This document shows positions 1 through 7,645 of a DNA stretch of 14,636 nt, piece by piece. Source of the DNA: Sphingobium sp. CCH11-B1 (GTDB taxonomy: Bacteria; Pseudomonadota; Alphaproteobacteria; Sphingomonadales; Sphingomonadaceae); the NCBI RefSeq assembly GCF_001556865.1, contig NZ_LSJY01000163.1, positions 1-14,636 of the forward strand. The letters run 5' to 3'. Every line of letters starts with the position of its first letter. Position 1 is the first letter of the stretch. A model generated the notes under the pieces. It was given only the letters and a program-made list of their open reading frames with translations. It had not been told where the DNA came from and made no database searches. The position numbers and the translations under genes are program-made.

Positions 1-630
1 ATGTTCTTCGCCCGGCGCGCCGCTGCGCCCAGCCCGTCCCGCCCGTTCGGAGGCGGCGGGGCACCGCGCTGGCAAAAGGACAGGCGCGGGAACTGGAAGC
101 CGCCCACCCCGCCCGCCGGCGCCGAAGCGCGCGCCATCGGTGAAGGCGGGATGGAACAAAGGCTGCTGCGCGCCGTTCTTGCCAGCCTGTTGCGTCATCC
201 CGAACAGATTGCGCCGCATCGGGAGCAGCTTTCCGGGCTGCGAATCGCCGATCCCGCGCTGGCGGAGCTGCTCGCGACGATGATCCGATGCTCCTTCCAC
301 AAAGAAACAGTTGAAACGCAGGCCCTGCTTACCATATTGGGGCAAGGTGAAGTGTATAATAGGGCCAAGGGGATGCTCCGGGCCGATACGTTTTCACTCA
401 CCCCATACAGGATGACAGCCGATCCCGGTCGCGTGTCGCGCGATCTGGAGGAGGCTATCCGGGTGATGGCGCAGGGGCCGGAGCTGGAAGCGGCGATGGT
501 GGAAGCTACGAAGCGATTCGAGAAGGACGTCAGCGAAGCCAATTTCGCTGAACAACAGCGCATTCGCGCGTTGATGGCCGATCATGATCGCAGACTGGCG
601 GAACTGGCGCAGCCCGAAGATGGTATTTGA
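1..630 (+). CDS. dnaG: DNA primase, C-terminal part (5' end outside window)
   Basis: This frame is open from the left edge to a TGA at 628-630, so it is the 3' part of a longer gene; the ATG at position 1 is probably internal. The first ~45 residues are rich in Pro, Gly, Ala and Arg and look like a flexible linker. The remainder is helical and charged, with stretches such as EQRLLRAVLASLLRHPE and EEAIRVMAQGPELEAAM, as expected for the C-terminal DnaB-helicase-binding domain of bacterial primase. The zinc-binding and TOPRIM catalytic domains would lie outside the window. DnaG makes RNA primers at the replication fork. Identity rests on the C-terminal character plus the position 46 bases upstream of rpoD, the classic dnaG-rpoD order. 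The C-terminal domain is poorly conserved in sequence, so context carries much of the weight. Confidence 0.82.
   Translation: MFFARRAAAPSPSRPFGGGGAPRWQKDRRGNWKPPTPPAGAEARAIGEGGMEQRLLRAVLASLLRHPEQIAPHREQLSGLRIADPALAELLATMIRCSFHKETVETQALLTILGQGEVYNRAKGMLRADTFSLTPYRMTADPGRVSRDLEEAIRVMAQGPELEAAMVEATKRFEKDVSEANFAEQQRIRALMADHDRRLAELAQPEDGI
310..337 (+). promoter_or_regulatory. Candidate RpoH (sigma-32) type promoter inside dnaG, reading towards rpoD
   Basis: A -35-like GTTGAAA (310-316, core TTGAAA 311-316) is followed by CCATAT (332-337). Measured to an eight-base CCCCATNT-type element (330-337, here TACCATAT), the spacer is 13 bases, within the known range for heat-shock sigma promoters. In E. 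coli rpoD is transcribed in part from a heat-shock promoter inside dnaG, so the position fits. Both elements lie in coding sequence and the -10 lacks the two leading C residues. A start here would give an rpoD mRNA with a 5' leader of about 330 bases. Confidence 0.4.
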
Positions 631-638
631 TTTGGTTT

Positions 639-655
639 ATCCCGCCTGTCGGGAT
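639..655 (+). other. Small hairpin in the dnaG-rpoD gap
   Basis: ATCCCG (639-644) and CGGGAT (650-655) form a perfect six-pair stem with a five-base loop, eight bases after the dnaG stop. No T-run follows, so it is not a convincing terminator. It could protect the 3' end of processed dnaG mRNA or mark a cleavage site between two genes expressed at very different levels, but that role is inference. Confidence 0.35.
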
Positions 656-676
656 TGCGAAGTGCAAGGCGAATAG

Positions 677-2725
677 ATGGCGACCAAGGCGAACAGCAAG
701 AATAACGGCGCGGGCGATGGCGAGGATGGTGGCGATGCTCCCCTGCTCGATCTCAACGAAGCGTCGGTCAAGAAGCTGATCGCGCGCGCGAAAAAGCGCG
801 GCTACATCACCTATGACGAGCTGAACGATGCCCTGCCGCAGGACCAGATGTCCTCCGAGCAGATCGAGGATGTCATGTCCGCGCTCAACGACATGGGCGT
901 CAACATCGTCGAGAATGAGGAAGCCGGCGAGGACGGCGATGACCAGCGCGACGACGCCGACGACGAGTCGGCGGAGGATGGCGCGGAAGACGACGGCCCC
1001 AAACTCGTTACCGAAAAGAAGAAGGAAACGGTCGACCGCACGGACGACCCGGTCCGCATGTATCTGCGCGAGATGGGCGCGGTCGAGCTGCTGAGCCGCG
1101 AGGGCGAGATCGCCATCGCCAAGCGGATCGAGGCGGGCCGCGACACGATGATCCTGGGCCTGTGCGAAAGCCCGACGACCTTCAACGCGATTATCGAATG
1201 GTCCACCGCGCTCAACAATGGCGAGATGCAGCTGCGCGAGATCCTGGACCTCGACGCCATGTTGTCCAAGGATCCTGCCCCGGAAAATCTGGAGGAAGGG
1301 GCCGAGGATGATGACGGCGAAATCAGCGAAAAGACCGCTGGTCCCAGCTTCAAGGAAGAGGAGGAGCCCGAGGAGGAATCCGCCGACGCCGATGAGGATG
1401 AGGACGGCCTGACCGAACGCCGCGCCCGTCGCACCGAGGATGACGAAGAGGAGGACAACACCCTCTCCCTCGCCCAGATGGAAGAGACGCTGAAGCCGAT
1501 GGCTTTGGAAAAGTTCGCGACCATCACCGAAATCTTCCGCAGCTTTTCCAAGGCGCAGGAATCGCGCATGCTGGCGATGGCGAGCGGCGAGGTGCTGAGC
1601 CAGAAGGCGGAGGACGATTATCAGGCGCTGCGCGAAAGCCTGACGGCCGAGGTGGAGAGCGTCCAGTTCCACCAGCAGAAGATCGAATATCTGGTGGACC
1701 AGCTCTACGCCTATAACCGGCGCCTCACGGCGCTGGGCGGCCAGATGCTGCGCCTTGCCGAGCGGCACAAGGTCAGCCGCAAGGATTTCCTCGATCGCTA
1801 TGTGAACCATGAACTGGACGACGCCTGGCTCGACAAGGTGGGCGGCATCGACAAGAAATGGTCGGCCTTCGCCGCCGCCGAGGGACGCGCGGTCGACCGC
1901 ATCCGCAACGAAGTGGCGGAAATCGCGCAGGCGACCGGCATGTCGCTCCCCGAGTTCCGCCGCATCGTCAACATGGTGCAAAAGGGCGAGCGCGAAGCAC
2001 GGATTGCAAAGAAGGAAATGGTCGAGGCGAACCTGCGCCTCGTTATTTCCATCGCTAAAAAATATACGAACCGTGGCCTGCAATTCCTTGATCTTATTCA
2101 GGAAGGTAATATCGGCCTGATGAAGGCGGTGGATAAGTTCGAATATCGCCGCGGCTACAAGTTCAGCACCTATGCCACCTGGTGGATCCGGCAGGCGATC
2201 ACGCGGTCGATCGCCGATCAGGCGCGGACCATCCGCATCCCGGTCCATATGATCGAGACGATCAACAAGCTGGTCCGCACCAGCCGCCAGTTCCTGCACG
2301 AGCAGGGCCGCGAGCCCACGCCCGAGGAGATGGCCGAGCGGCTTTCCATGCCGCTCGAAAAGGTGCGCAAGGTGATGAAGATCGCCAAGGAGCCGATCAG
2401 CCTCGAAACGCCCATCGGCGACGAGGAGGACAGCCATCTGGGCGACTTCATCGAGGACAAGAACGCCATCATCCCGGTGGATGCCGCGATCCAGGCGAAC
2501 CTCAAGGAAACGGTCACGCGCGTCCTTGCCAGCCTGACCCCGCGCGAGGAGCGTGTGCTGCGCATGCGCTTTGGCATCGGCATGAACACCGACCATACGC
2601 TGGAGGAAGTGGGCCAGCAGTTCAGCGTCACCCGCGAGCGTATCCGCCAGATCGAGGCGAAAGCGCTCCGCAAGCTGAAGCACCCCTCGCGCAGCCGCAA
2701 GATGCGCAGCTTCCTCGACCAGTAA
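677..2725 (+). CDS. rpoD: RNA polymerase primary sigma factor RpoD (sigma-70)
   Basis: This 682-residue protein is the housekeeping sigma factor that directs core RNA polymerase to most promoters. Region 1.1 is near residues 15-85. Region 1.2 begins at D123-D124-P125 ([11 protein letters not shown]). A non-conserved spacer around 205-260 is very acidic, with long Glu/Asp runs, as in alphaproteobacterial RpoD. Region 2 starts near E447 ([27 protein letters not shown]) and includes the -10-recognising WWIRQAITR around W502. Region 3 follows ([14 protein letters not shown]). Region 4 runs from T621 ([15 protein letters not shown]) to the -35-binding helix ([20 protein letters not shown]), ending in FLDQ. 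An AAGG about nine bases upstream supports the ATG at 677. It probably shares transcripts with dnaG and may have its own promoter inside it. A terminator follows. Large ORFs on the opposite strand are composition shadows. Confidence 0.99.
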   Translation: MATKANSKNNGAGDGEDGGDAPLLDLNEASVKKLIARAKKRGYITYDELNDALPQDQMSSEQIEDVMSALNDMGVNIVENEEAGEDGDDQRDDADDESAEDGAEDDGPKLVTEKKKETVDRTDDPVRMYLREMGAVELLSREGEIAIAKRIEAGRDTMILGLCESPTTFNAIIEWSTALNNGEMQLREILDLDAMLSKDPAPENLEEGAEDDDGEISEKTAGPSFKEEEEPEEESADADEDEDGLTERRARRTEDDEEEDNTLSLAQMEETLKPMALEKFATITEIFRSFSKAQESRMLAMASGEVLSQKAEDDYQALRESLTAEVESVQFHQQKIEYLVDQLYAYNRRLTALGGQMLRLAERHKVSRKDFLDRYVNHELDDAWLDKVGGIDKKWSAFAAAEGRAVDRIRNEVAEIAQATGMSLPEFRRIVNMVQKGEREARIAKKEMVEANLRLVISIAKKYTNRGLQFLDLIQEGNIGLMKAVDKFEYRRGYKFSTYATWWIRQAITRSIADQARTIRIPVHMIETINKLVRTSRQFLHEQGREPTPEEMAERLSMPLEKVRKVMKIAKEPISLETPIGDEEDSHLGDFIEDKNAIIPVDAAIQANLKETVTRVLASLTPREERVLRMRFGIGMNTDHTLEEVGQQFSVTRERIRQIEAKALRKLKHPSRSRKMRSFLDQ

Positions 2726-2766
2726 ATTGCTGGAACCGGTAAAGCGGAATTAACCATCGTTGACGC

Positions 2767-2798
2767 AAAAGGGCGGCTCTCACGGTCGCCCTTTTCGC
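2767..2798 (+). terminator. Intrinsic terminator of rpoD
   Basis: AAAAGGGCG (2767-2775) and CGCCCTTTT (2787-2795) are perfect inverted repeats of nine bases around an 11-base loop. The 3' arm ends in TTTT, followed by a short TTT after CGCG. It begins 41 bases after the rpoD stop and should end the dnaG-rpoD transcript. The arms are nearly symmetric in A and T, so it could act weakly in both directions. Confidence 0.85.
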
Positions 2799-2880
2799 GT
2801 TTATATACCCGACGTTTACCCAGACGCCCTATGGTGCGCTCCTACTTCCTGCAGGTGCAGGGCAGAACAGGGATTCGTAC

Positions 2881-3561
2881 ATGAGCGAAGCGGCACCGCG
2901 ATACCAGTTTGGAGACATAGCGCGGGTGCTCGAAGCGCTGGTCGCGGCCGATGGCACCGCAGCCCATGCCTATGCCAATCGCGCAGCGACCGGCGTGTCG
3001 CGTGAGGCGCTGCTGTCGCTCGCAGACCTGGCGGACGCCGCCTATTATCTCTGCCTGCTGCACGGCCGCCATCCCGGCGTCGTCGATCATGCCGCGACCC
3101 GATCCGCCGACAATGAAGCGCGCCAGTGGCTGATCGAGGCGGCGGACGGCTTCGCGCGGGAGCGCGCCTATCTGACGCAGGTGACGGTCGCCGCAGGGCC
3201 AGCGCCCAGCACGGCGGGGCAGGCGGATTGCGAAACGGTGGTCAGCCAGCAGCGCCATGCGCTCGACATGCTTGCCCAGTCCGATCGGCGCGGCTGCGCC
3301 ATGGGCGCGGCGATGGCACTCGTGCTTGATTGGCGCGCGGTTCGTCATGTGCTCGACATGGCGGCCATCCGCGCCGGTATCGAACCGCAGCCATGCGCCC
3401 TGCCCGACCGCGCCGAAACGCTGGCGGTTGCGCGCGCGATCGGCGGCGATGACGCGATCGACCGGGCGATCCAGTTCGGCGCGCGCCAGTTGCTGAACCA
3501 GCATCGCGGCCTGTGGGACTTGCTCGCCGCCCGTGCGGACCTGCGCGCCAAGGCTGGTTGA
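2881..3561 (+). CDS. Conserved-looking hypothetical protein, 226 aa
   Basis: I do not recognise this protein. It is soluble-looking and almost entirely predicted helix, with no signal peptide or membrane segment. It is rich in Ala and Arg. Stretches such as EALLSLADLADAAYYLCLLHGRHPGVVDHA and a tryptophan-containing core (DWRAVRHVLDMAAIRAGIEP) suggest a helical-bundle fold. The ATG at 2881 has AGGGA about seven bases upstream. A 17-codon ORF (2831-2884) ends overlapping this start as ATGA, but lacks a ribosome site. The gene stands just after the rpoD terminator and 70 bases before the MoxR-type ATPase, so it may have its own promoter or belong to the MoxR transcript. Base composition matches its neighbours. 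It is probably lineage-restricted, which is inference. Confidence 0.8.
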   Translation: MSEAAPRYQFGDIARVLEALVAADGTAAHAYANRAATGVSREALLSLADLADAAYYLCLLHGRHPGVVDHAATRSADNEARQWLIEAADGFARERAYLTQVTVAAGPAPSTAGQADCETVVSQQRHALDMLAQSDRRGCAMGAAMALVLDWRAVRHVLDMAAIRAGIEPQPCALPDRAETLAVARAIGGDDAIDRAIQFGARQLLNQHRGLWDLLAARADLRAKAG

Positions 3562-3631
3562 TCCCCCTTTAACGATTGCGCCGATGCCTCGTATTGCCTA
3601 GTTCCGTTGTATGCAGCAACGGGATCAGACA

Positions 3632-4477
3632 ATGCGGTTTGAAGGTACGCAGGATTATGTCGCCACCGACGACCTGAAGGTCGCGGTCAACGCCGCCGTG
3701 CTGCTCCGCCGTCCGCTGCTGGTGAAGGGCGAGCCGGGCACCGGAAAGACGGTGCTGGCGCAGGAGATCGCCAAGGCGCTCGACGCACCGCTGATCGAAT
3801 GGAACGTCAAGTCGACGACGAAGGCGCATCAGGGCCTGTATGAATATGACGCCGTCGCCCGCCTGCGCGACGGGCAGCTGGGCGATCCGCGAGTCCACGA
3901 CATCGCCAACTATATCCGCAAGGGCAAGCTGTGGGAGGCATTCACCTCGCCGCGCCTGCCGGTGCTGCTGATCGACGAGATCGACAAGGCCGACATAGAA
4001 TTCCCCAACGACCTGTTGCAGGAACTCGATCGCATGGCCTTCCATGTCTATGAAACGGGCGAGACGATCGCGGCGGCGGAACGCCCGGTGGTCGTCATCA
4101 CGTCGAACAACGAGAAGGAACTGCCGGACGCCTTCCTGCGCCGCTGCTTCTTCCACTATATCAAGTTCCCCGACCGGGAGACGATGGAGCGGATCGTGGC
4201 GGTCCATTTCCCGGGCATCCAGAAGATATTGGTGTCGCGCGCCATGGACATTTTCTACGAGATCCGGGACGTGCCCGGCCTCAAGAAAAAGCCGTCCACC
4301 TCCGAACTGATCGATTGGCTGAAGCTGCTGCTGAACGAGGACATGCCTCTCGACGTGCTCCAGAACAACGACCCGACCAAAGCGATCCCGCCCCTCCATG
4401 GCGCGCTGCTCAAGAATGAGCAGGATGTGATGATGTTCGAACGGCTCGCTTTCATGGCGCGGCGGCAGGGACGCTGA
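3632..4477 (+). CDS. MoxR-family AAA+ ATPase
   Basis: A 281-residue AAA+ ATPase of the MoxR group. These ATP-driven chaperones usually act with a von Willebrand A (VWA) partner to insert metals or assemble complexes. Walker A is GEPGTGKT at residues 33-40. Walker B is LLIDEID, with D115 and E116. A sensor-1-like region follows (VVVITSNNEKELPDAFLRRCFF) that also includes the arginine pair expected of arginine fingers, and the C-terminal helical lid is present. I chose the ATG at 3632 over the in-frame ATG at 3611. GGGA lies seven bases upstream of 3632, the family usually begins just before FEGT..YVATDDL, and 3611 has no ribosome site. The expected VWA partner is present, but at 7646 rather than adjacent. 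The GFA gene follows after 34 bases, so they are probably co-transcribed. The substrate is unknown. Confidence 0.95.
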   Translation: MRFEGTQDYVATDDLKVAVNAAVLLRRPLLVKGEPGTGKTVLAQEIAKALDAPLIEWNVKSTTKAHQGLYEYDAVARLRDGQLGDPRVHDIANYIRKGKLWEAFTSPRLPVLLIDEIDKADIEFPNDLLQELDRMAFHVYETGETIAAAERPVVVITSNNEKELPDAFLRRCFFHYIKFPDRETMERIVAVHFPGIQKILVSRAMDIFYEIRDVPGLKKKPSTSELIDWLKLLLNEDMPLDVLQNNDPTKAIPPLHGALLKNEQDVMMFERLAFMARRQGR

Positions 4478-4511
4478 CGCCCCGAACCTTTCGCCATTCC
4501 ACGGAGGTTTC

Positions 4512-4925
4512 ATGCCCCATAGCGCCGGATGCCTTTGCGGACAGGTCCGCATCACCATCGACGCCGAACCGCTTGCCGCGCGCATGTGCTGGTGCCGTCT
4601 TTGCCAATATCTGGGCGGCGGATCAGCGACGGTGAACGTCGCCTTTCCATCCGACAAGGTCACGACCAGCGGCGATGTGCGCTGGCACGCGAGCACGGCG
4701 GACAGCGGCACGTCGATGCGCCGCGGTTTCTGCCCGGAATGCGGGACGCCGATCTTCAGCCTGGCCGAATCGCGGCCGCACCTGACCTTCATCCGCGCCG
4801 GCGCGCTCGATAATCCCTCGCTGATCGCGCCGCAGGCGGTCATCTGGACCGAGGCCGCGCCGGACTGGGCGCATCACGACCCCGATCTGCCCCATTATCC
4901 GGCACAAATCCCGCCCGTCGCCTGA
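4512..4925 (+). CDS. GFA / Mss4-like zinc-binding protein
   Basis: A 137-residue protein with the cysteine pattern of the GFA (glutathione-dependent formaldehyde-activating enzyme) family: C7-x-C9, C26-x-C28-x2-C31 and C74-x2-C77 (GFCPECGTP). In characterised members these bind structural zinc, and a further site binds glutathione. The length is normal for the family. Most genomic copies have no proven formaldehyde activity, so the safe statement is a zinc protein that may bind glutathione or a related thiol adduct. GGAGG at 4503-4507 sits four bases before the ATG and supports the start. The short distance from the MoxR-type gene suggests one transcript. A functional link to MoxR is not evident. 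Confidence 0.92.
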   Translation: MPHSAGCLCGQVRITIDAEPLAARMCWCRLCQYLGGGSATVNVAFPSDKVTTSGDVRWHASTADSGTSMRRGFCPECGTPIFSLAESRPHLTFIRAGALDNPSLIAPQAVIWTEAAPDWAHHDPDLPHYPAQIPPVA

Positions 4926-5016
4926 AAAGCCGCTTGCGCCCGGCCGTCCAGCCTGTAGCTTCCCTGTCATAGTTCAAGGCCGCGCAAAGACGGTCTGGCT
5001 CTGGAGAGGGATGCTG

Positions 5017-6063
5017 ATGCGCGCGCGCACCCGGACGATGATTTCGACGCTTCTGTTCTCCGCCGGCGTGATGCTGGCGGCGCAGGGTCATGCCGCAGAC
5101 GAAACGGAAGCCTGGCTGCCGACCGACAGCGCCATCCGGGCGCCGGCCGCCGGCATCGCCCTGCCCCAAACCATAGCGAACCTGTCCCTCACCAAGAGTG
5201 GGGAAGCCTCCAACGGCGGCCGCGCCGTGGACAATTATGCCCAATATCTGTCGGAGGACGGCGCGGTCCAGGCGACGCTCTACGTCTATATGCCGACCTA
5301 TGCCGACGCGGCGCTTGCCGCCTATATGACCGACAAGGCGATCATCGAGCGGTTCGGCACCAAGACGCGCCGCACCGCCTATGCCAGCGTTGCCGTCGCG
5401 GGACAGACCGGTCGCGCGATCCGCGCGATCTATGATGATGCGGCGGACGGGGCGCTGACCACGGCCGCGGGCTTCGTCCATGTCGGGCGCTGGGTGGTGA
5501 AGCTGCGCGTGACCGGCCCGACCGAGCGCCGCGCGGAGGTTGTCGCGGGCCTCGACGGCATGCTGGCGGCCCTGCAAGTGGATGATGTCGCGCAGCTTCG
5601 GCCTGTTGCGCCGGCCAGCTTCAGTGCCTGTCCATCGACCGATTCGACGGATGCGCGCCTGACCCCCGCTGCGCCGGGCGATGCCGCCGCGCCCCCGGAC
5701 GTACGCATTCCGCGCGACGGCAGGGACAAGCTTTGCGTCCGAGACAAGGTCGTCACCGCCGATGGCAGCTTCGACATGCTGCAGCAGGCAGATAATGCCG
5801 ACGGCCCGATCATCGTACCGGTGGATGACAGCGGCACCGTGCTCGCCTTCGATCCTGCCCAAGACGCCAGCGGATACCGGCTGTCCATCCATATGGTCGG
5901 CCAGACCGATCTCTACGGCACCTATGACAAGGTGCCGAGCCCGACCCAGGTCGCCGCGATCATCGACGGAAAAGACCCGCAAACGGCACAGGCAAGCGCG
6001 GTCGCCGCTTACGCCGCCAACGGGGACGTCACGGTCAGCCACCTCCCTCGGGCGGGTCGCTGA
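5017..6063 (+). CDS. Secreted (periplasmic) protein of unknown function
   Basis: About 348 residues, not recognised. The N-terminus is a clear Sec signal peptide: a basic start (MRARTRT), a hydrophobic core (ISTLLFSAGVMLAA) and an AXA-type site after G-H-A, predicting cleavage near residue 26/27. The mature part is soluble, with no further membrane segment. It has two cysteines, C205 and C240, that could form a disulfide across an Ala/Pro-rich linker. The region before the linker looks like a mixed alpha/beta domain (ATLYVYMPTYADAALAAYMTDKA), and a smaller domain follows. The start is uncertain: ATG at 5011 and 5017 are in frame, and GGAGAGGG (5003-5010) is better spaced for 5017. It lies 91 bases after the GFA gene in the same direction and tail to tail with the chemoreceptor-like gene. 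Confidence 0.85.
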   Translation: MRARTRTMISTLLFSAGVMLAAQGHAADETEAWLPTDSAIRAPAAGIALPQTIANLSLTKSGEASNGGRAVDNYAQYLSEDGAVQATLYVYMPTYADAALAAYMTDKAIIERFGTKTRRTAYASVAVAGQTGRAIRAIYDDAADGALTTAAGFVHVGRWVVKLRVTGPTERRAEVVAGLDGMLAALQVDDVAQLRPVAPASFSACPSTDSTDARLTPAAPGDAAAPPDVRIPRDGRDKLCVRDKVVTADGSFDMLQQADNADGPIIVPVDDSGTVLAFDPAQDASGYRLSIHMVGQTDLYGTYDKVPSPTQVAAIIDGKDPQTAQASAVAAYAANGDVTVSHLPRAGR

Positions 6064-6134
6064 CCCGACGCATTTGCCCTGTCGAATCGGTTTCATGGGC
6101 GGCGGACGCTGATTATCGCCGCGCGCCGCGCCGA

Positions 6135-7574
6135 TCAGATCAGATAGCCGACCTCGTAAAGGCCCCAGCGGCGCCCGCCAAAGGCGAGCGGTACGAAGAC
6201 GCTGCGCAGCGCGCGGTAGCGCCCGGCGCCCAGATCCTGTCGATAGGTGCAAAGGAAGAAGTCGCCTTCCTCATCCAGTGCGCGCCTTATCTGGCCATCC
6301 ATGAAGATCTGGCGGTTGCGCGCATGCTCCATGTTCCAATCCCGCGCGCCCGGCCGTTGCGGCGCGCTGCGCCCGCTGACATGGGTGGGGAGATAGCCGT
6401 TCATGTCGATGAGGCAGCAGCCGACGATCGCATCGTCCTGCGCTGTCCGCCGGTCCAGCAACGGCTGAATCACCGCGTCGGCGAAGCGGGTGAAGCCATT
6501 GAGATATTGCGGCGGGTCCGATCCCTCGATCCGGCGATAAGCGGTGTCGAACAGATCTTCGATCGTCAGCCGTCCTTCGGCGATCGCCCCGTCGATCAAC
6601 GCCGACACCTCGTCGCTTCCTTCTTCCGCGAGCGCGATATAGCGGCTGTTGCGGGTCTTGCCCGGACCATGGGCCGCGCGATCCAGCATCGCGTTCGCCA
6701 TCCCCTCCAACCCTTCCAGCTGGACACGCGACGCATCCACCCGCGCCGCATTCTCGCCGGCCGACCGGCTGAACTGCGACAGGCCGGCGCGCAGCGCGGC
6801 GACATCGCCGTCCGCTGCATCGGTACAGGCGACGATGGCGTTGGACCGTTCGCCAAACTGCCCCACGAGCGAGGCAATTTCCGCCACCGACAGGCGCAAC
6901 CGGTCGATATGCGTGCCCACGCCCCGGCTGCGGATGATATTGTCCTCCACTCCGCCGATTAACCGCCGGGCATCCTGGTCCAGCAAGCCCAGCTTTTCCC
7001 CGACGGAACCTGCGGACTCACCGGCCTGTTCGGCAAGCCGCCTTATTTCTTCCGCCACGATGGCGAAGCCGCGCGTCGCTTCTCCCCCGCGCGCAGCCTC
7101 GATCGCCGCGTTAATGCCCAGGAGGCGGGTCTGCCGGGCGATCGCGCCCAATTCTTCCGAAATCCCGCCTACAGCCTCGATCACTGTCAGGAACCGGCGA
7201 AGGTGGCTTTCAAGGCCCGATACATGATGCACCAGTTGCGTCACCTCATCCAGCGACAGGCCGATCACGTCATGCCCCTGCGCGATGACCTGCCCCGCGC
7301 GCGCCGCCGTCACGCTCAATTCGCGTGCCGCGGTCACGCTCTCCGACTGGCTCGCCGCCAGCCGGCCCATATTGTCCTGCAAATCGCCCAACTGCGCGAC
7401 ATCGGCCTGAATCCGTCGGTTCAGCTCGCCCAGATAGCCGGCGGTTTCGCTGCACTGCAAAGCGATGTCGCCCGATCTTTCCCCAAGATCGGCCAACAAG
7501 TCCCCGTTTTCCAACAATTCCCCCACTTCTGGCTCGCGTCTGGATAGTGCAGCATTAACCATGCACTGCAACAC
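6135..7574 (-). CDS. Soluble methyl-accepting chemotaxis-type protein with C-terminal sensor domain
   Basis: A 479-residue cytoplasmic signalling protein: no signal peptide, membrane helix or HAMP domain is seen. Residues ~40-300 are long helices of the MCP signalling coiled coil. The hairpin tip is conserved at ~144-184 ([20 protein letters not shown], then [15 protein letters not shown]), the contact site for CheA and CheW. Residues ~325-479 form a separate domain ([53 protein letters not shown]) like the Cache-type sensor modules at the C-terminus of some alphaproteobacterial receptors, an order opposite to classical receptors. The 5'-most start is GTG at 7574, with GGAA about nine bases upstream; an ATG at 7562 is the alternative but lacks a ribosome site. 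No che genes are nearby. It diverges from the VWA gene with a 71-base gap. Confidence 0.92.
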   Translation of the reverse strand: MLQCMVNAALSRREPEVGELLENGDLLADLGERSGDIALQCSETAGYLGELNRRIQADVAQLGDLQDNMGRLAASQSESVTAARELSVTAARAGQVIAQGHDVIGLSLDEVTQLVHHVSGLESHLRRFLTVIEAVGGISEELGAIARQTRLLGINAAIEAARGGEATRGFAIVAEEIRRLAEQAGESAGSVGEKLGLLDQDARRLIGGVEDNIIRSRGVGTHIDRLRLSVAEIASLVGQFGERSNAIVACTDAADGDVAALRAGLSQFSRSAGENAARVDASRVQLEGLEGMANAMLDRAAHGPGKTRNSRYIALAEEGSDEVSALIDGAIAEGRLTIEDLFDTAYRRIEGSDPPQYLNGFTRFADAVIQPLLDRRTAQDDAIVGCCLIDMNGYLPTHVSGRSAPQRPGARDWNMEHARNRQIFMDGQIRRALDEEGDFFLCTYRQDLGAGRYRALRSVFVPLAFGGRRWGLYEVGYLI

Positions 7575-7645
7575 TTAATATTTCCATGATGTGACAGGCC
7601 GCACGCCGCTTGCATCGCGGGCCGGGCTGACCGACAAGGTCCGTC

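Noticed and set aside
355..360. Perfect TATAAT in dnaG
   Set aside because: No acceptable -35 element at 16-18 bases and no extended TGn motif; it falls in codons for Val-Tyr-Asn. Worth noting only together with the heat-shock-like promoter just upstream.
530..2683. 717-codon open frame on the reverse strand across rpoD
   Set aside because: It mirrors the codon pattern of rpoD in GC-rich DNA, with low-complexity Leu/Arg/His/Asp-rich translation and no family motifs; rpoD is certain.
2750..2757. TTAACCAT, a CtrA half-site-like word (also at 7555-7562 at the chemoreceptor start)
   Set aside because: Single half-sites without a properly spaced second half; one lies just after rpoD with no promoter role visible.
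2831..2884. 17-codon ORF overlapping the start of the 226-aa gene as ATGA
   Set aside because: No Shine-Dalgarno sequence precedes it, and short open frames of this size are common by chance here.
6099..6122. GCGGCG/CGCCGC hairpin between the two convergent genes
   Set aside because: Only six pairs, a 12-base loop and no T-run; GC-rich repeats like this occur by chance. Not called a terminator.
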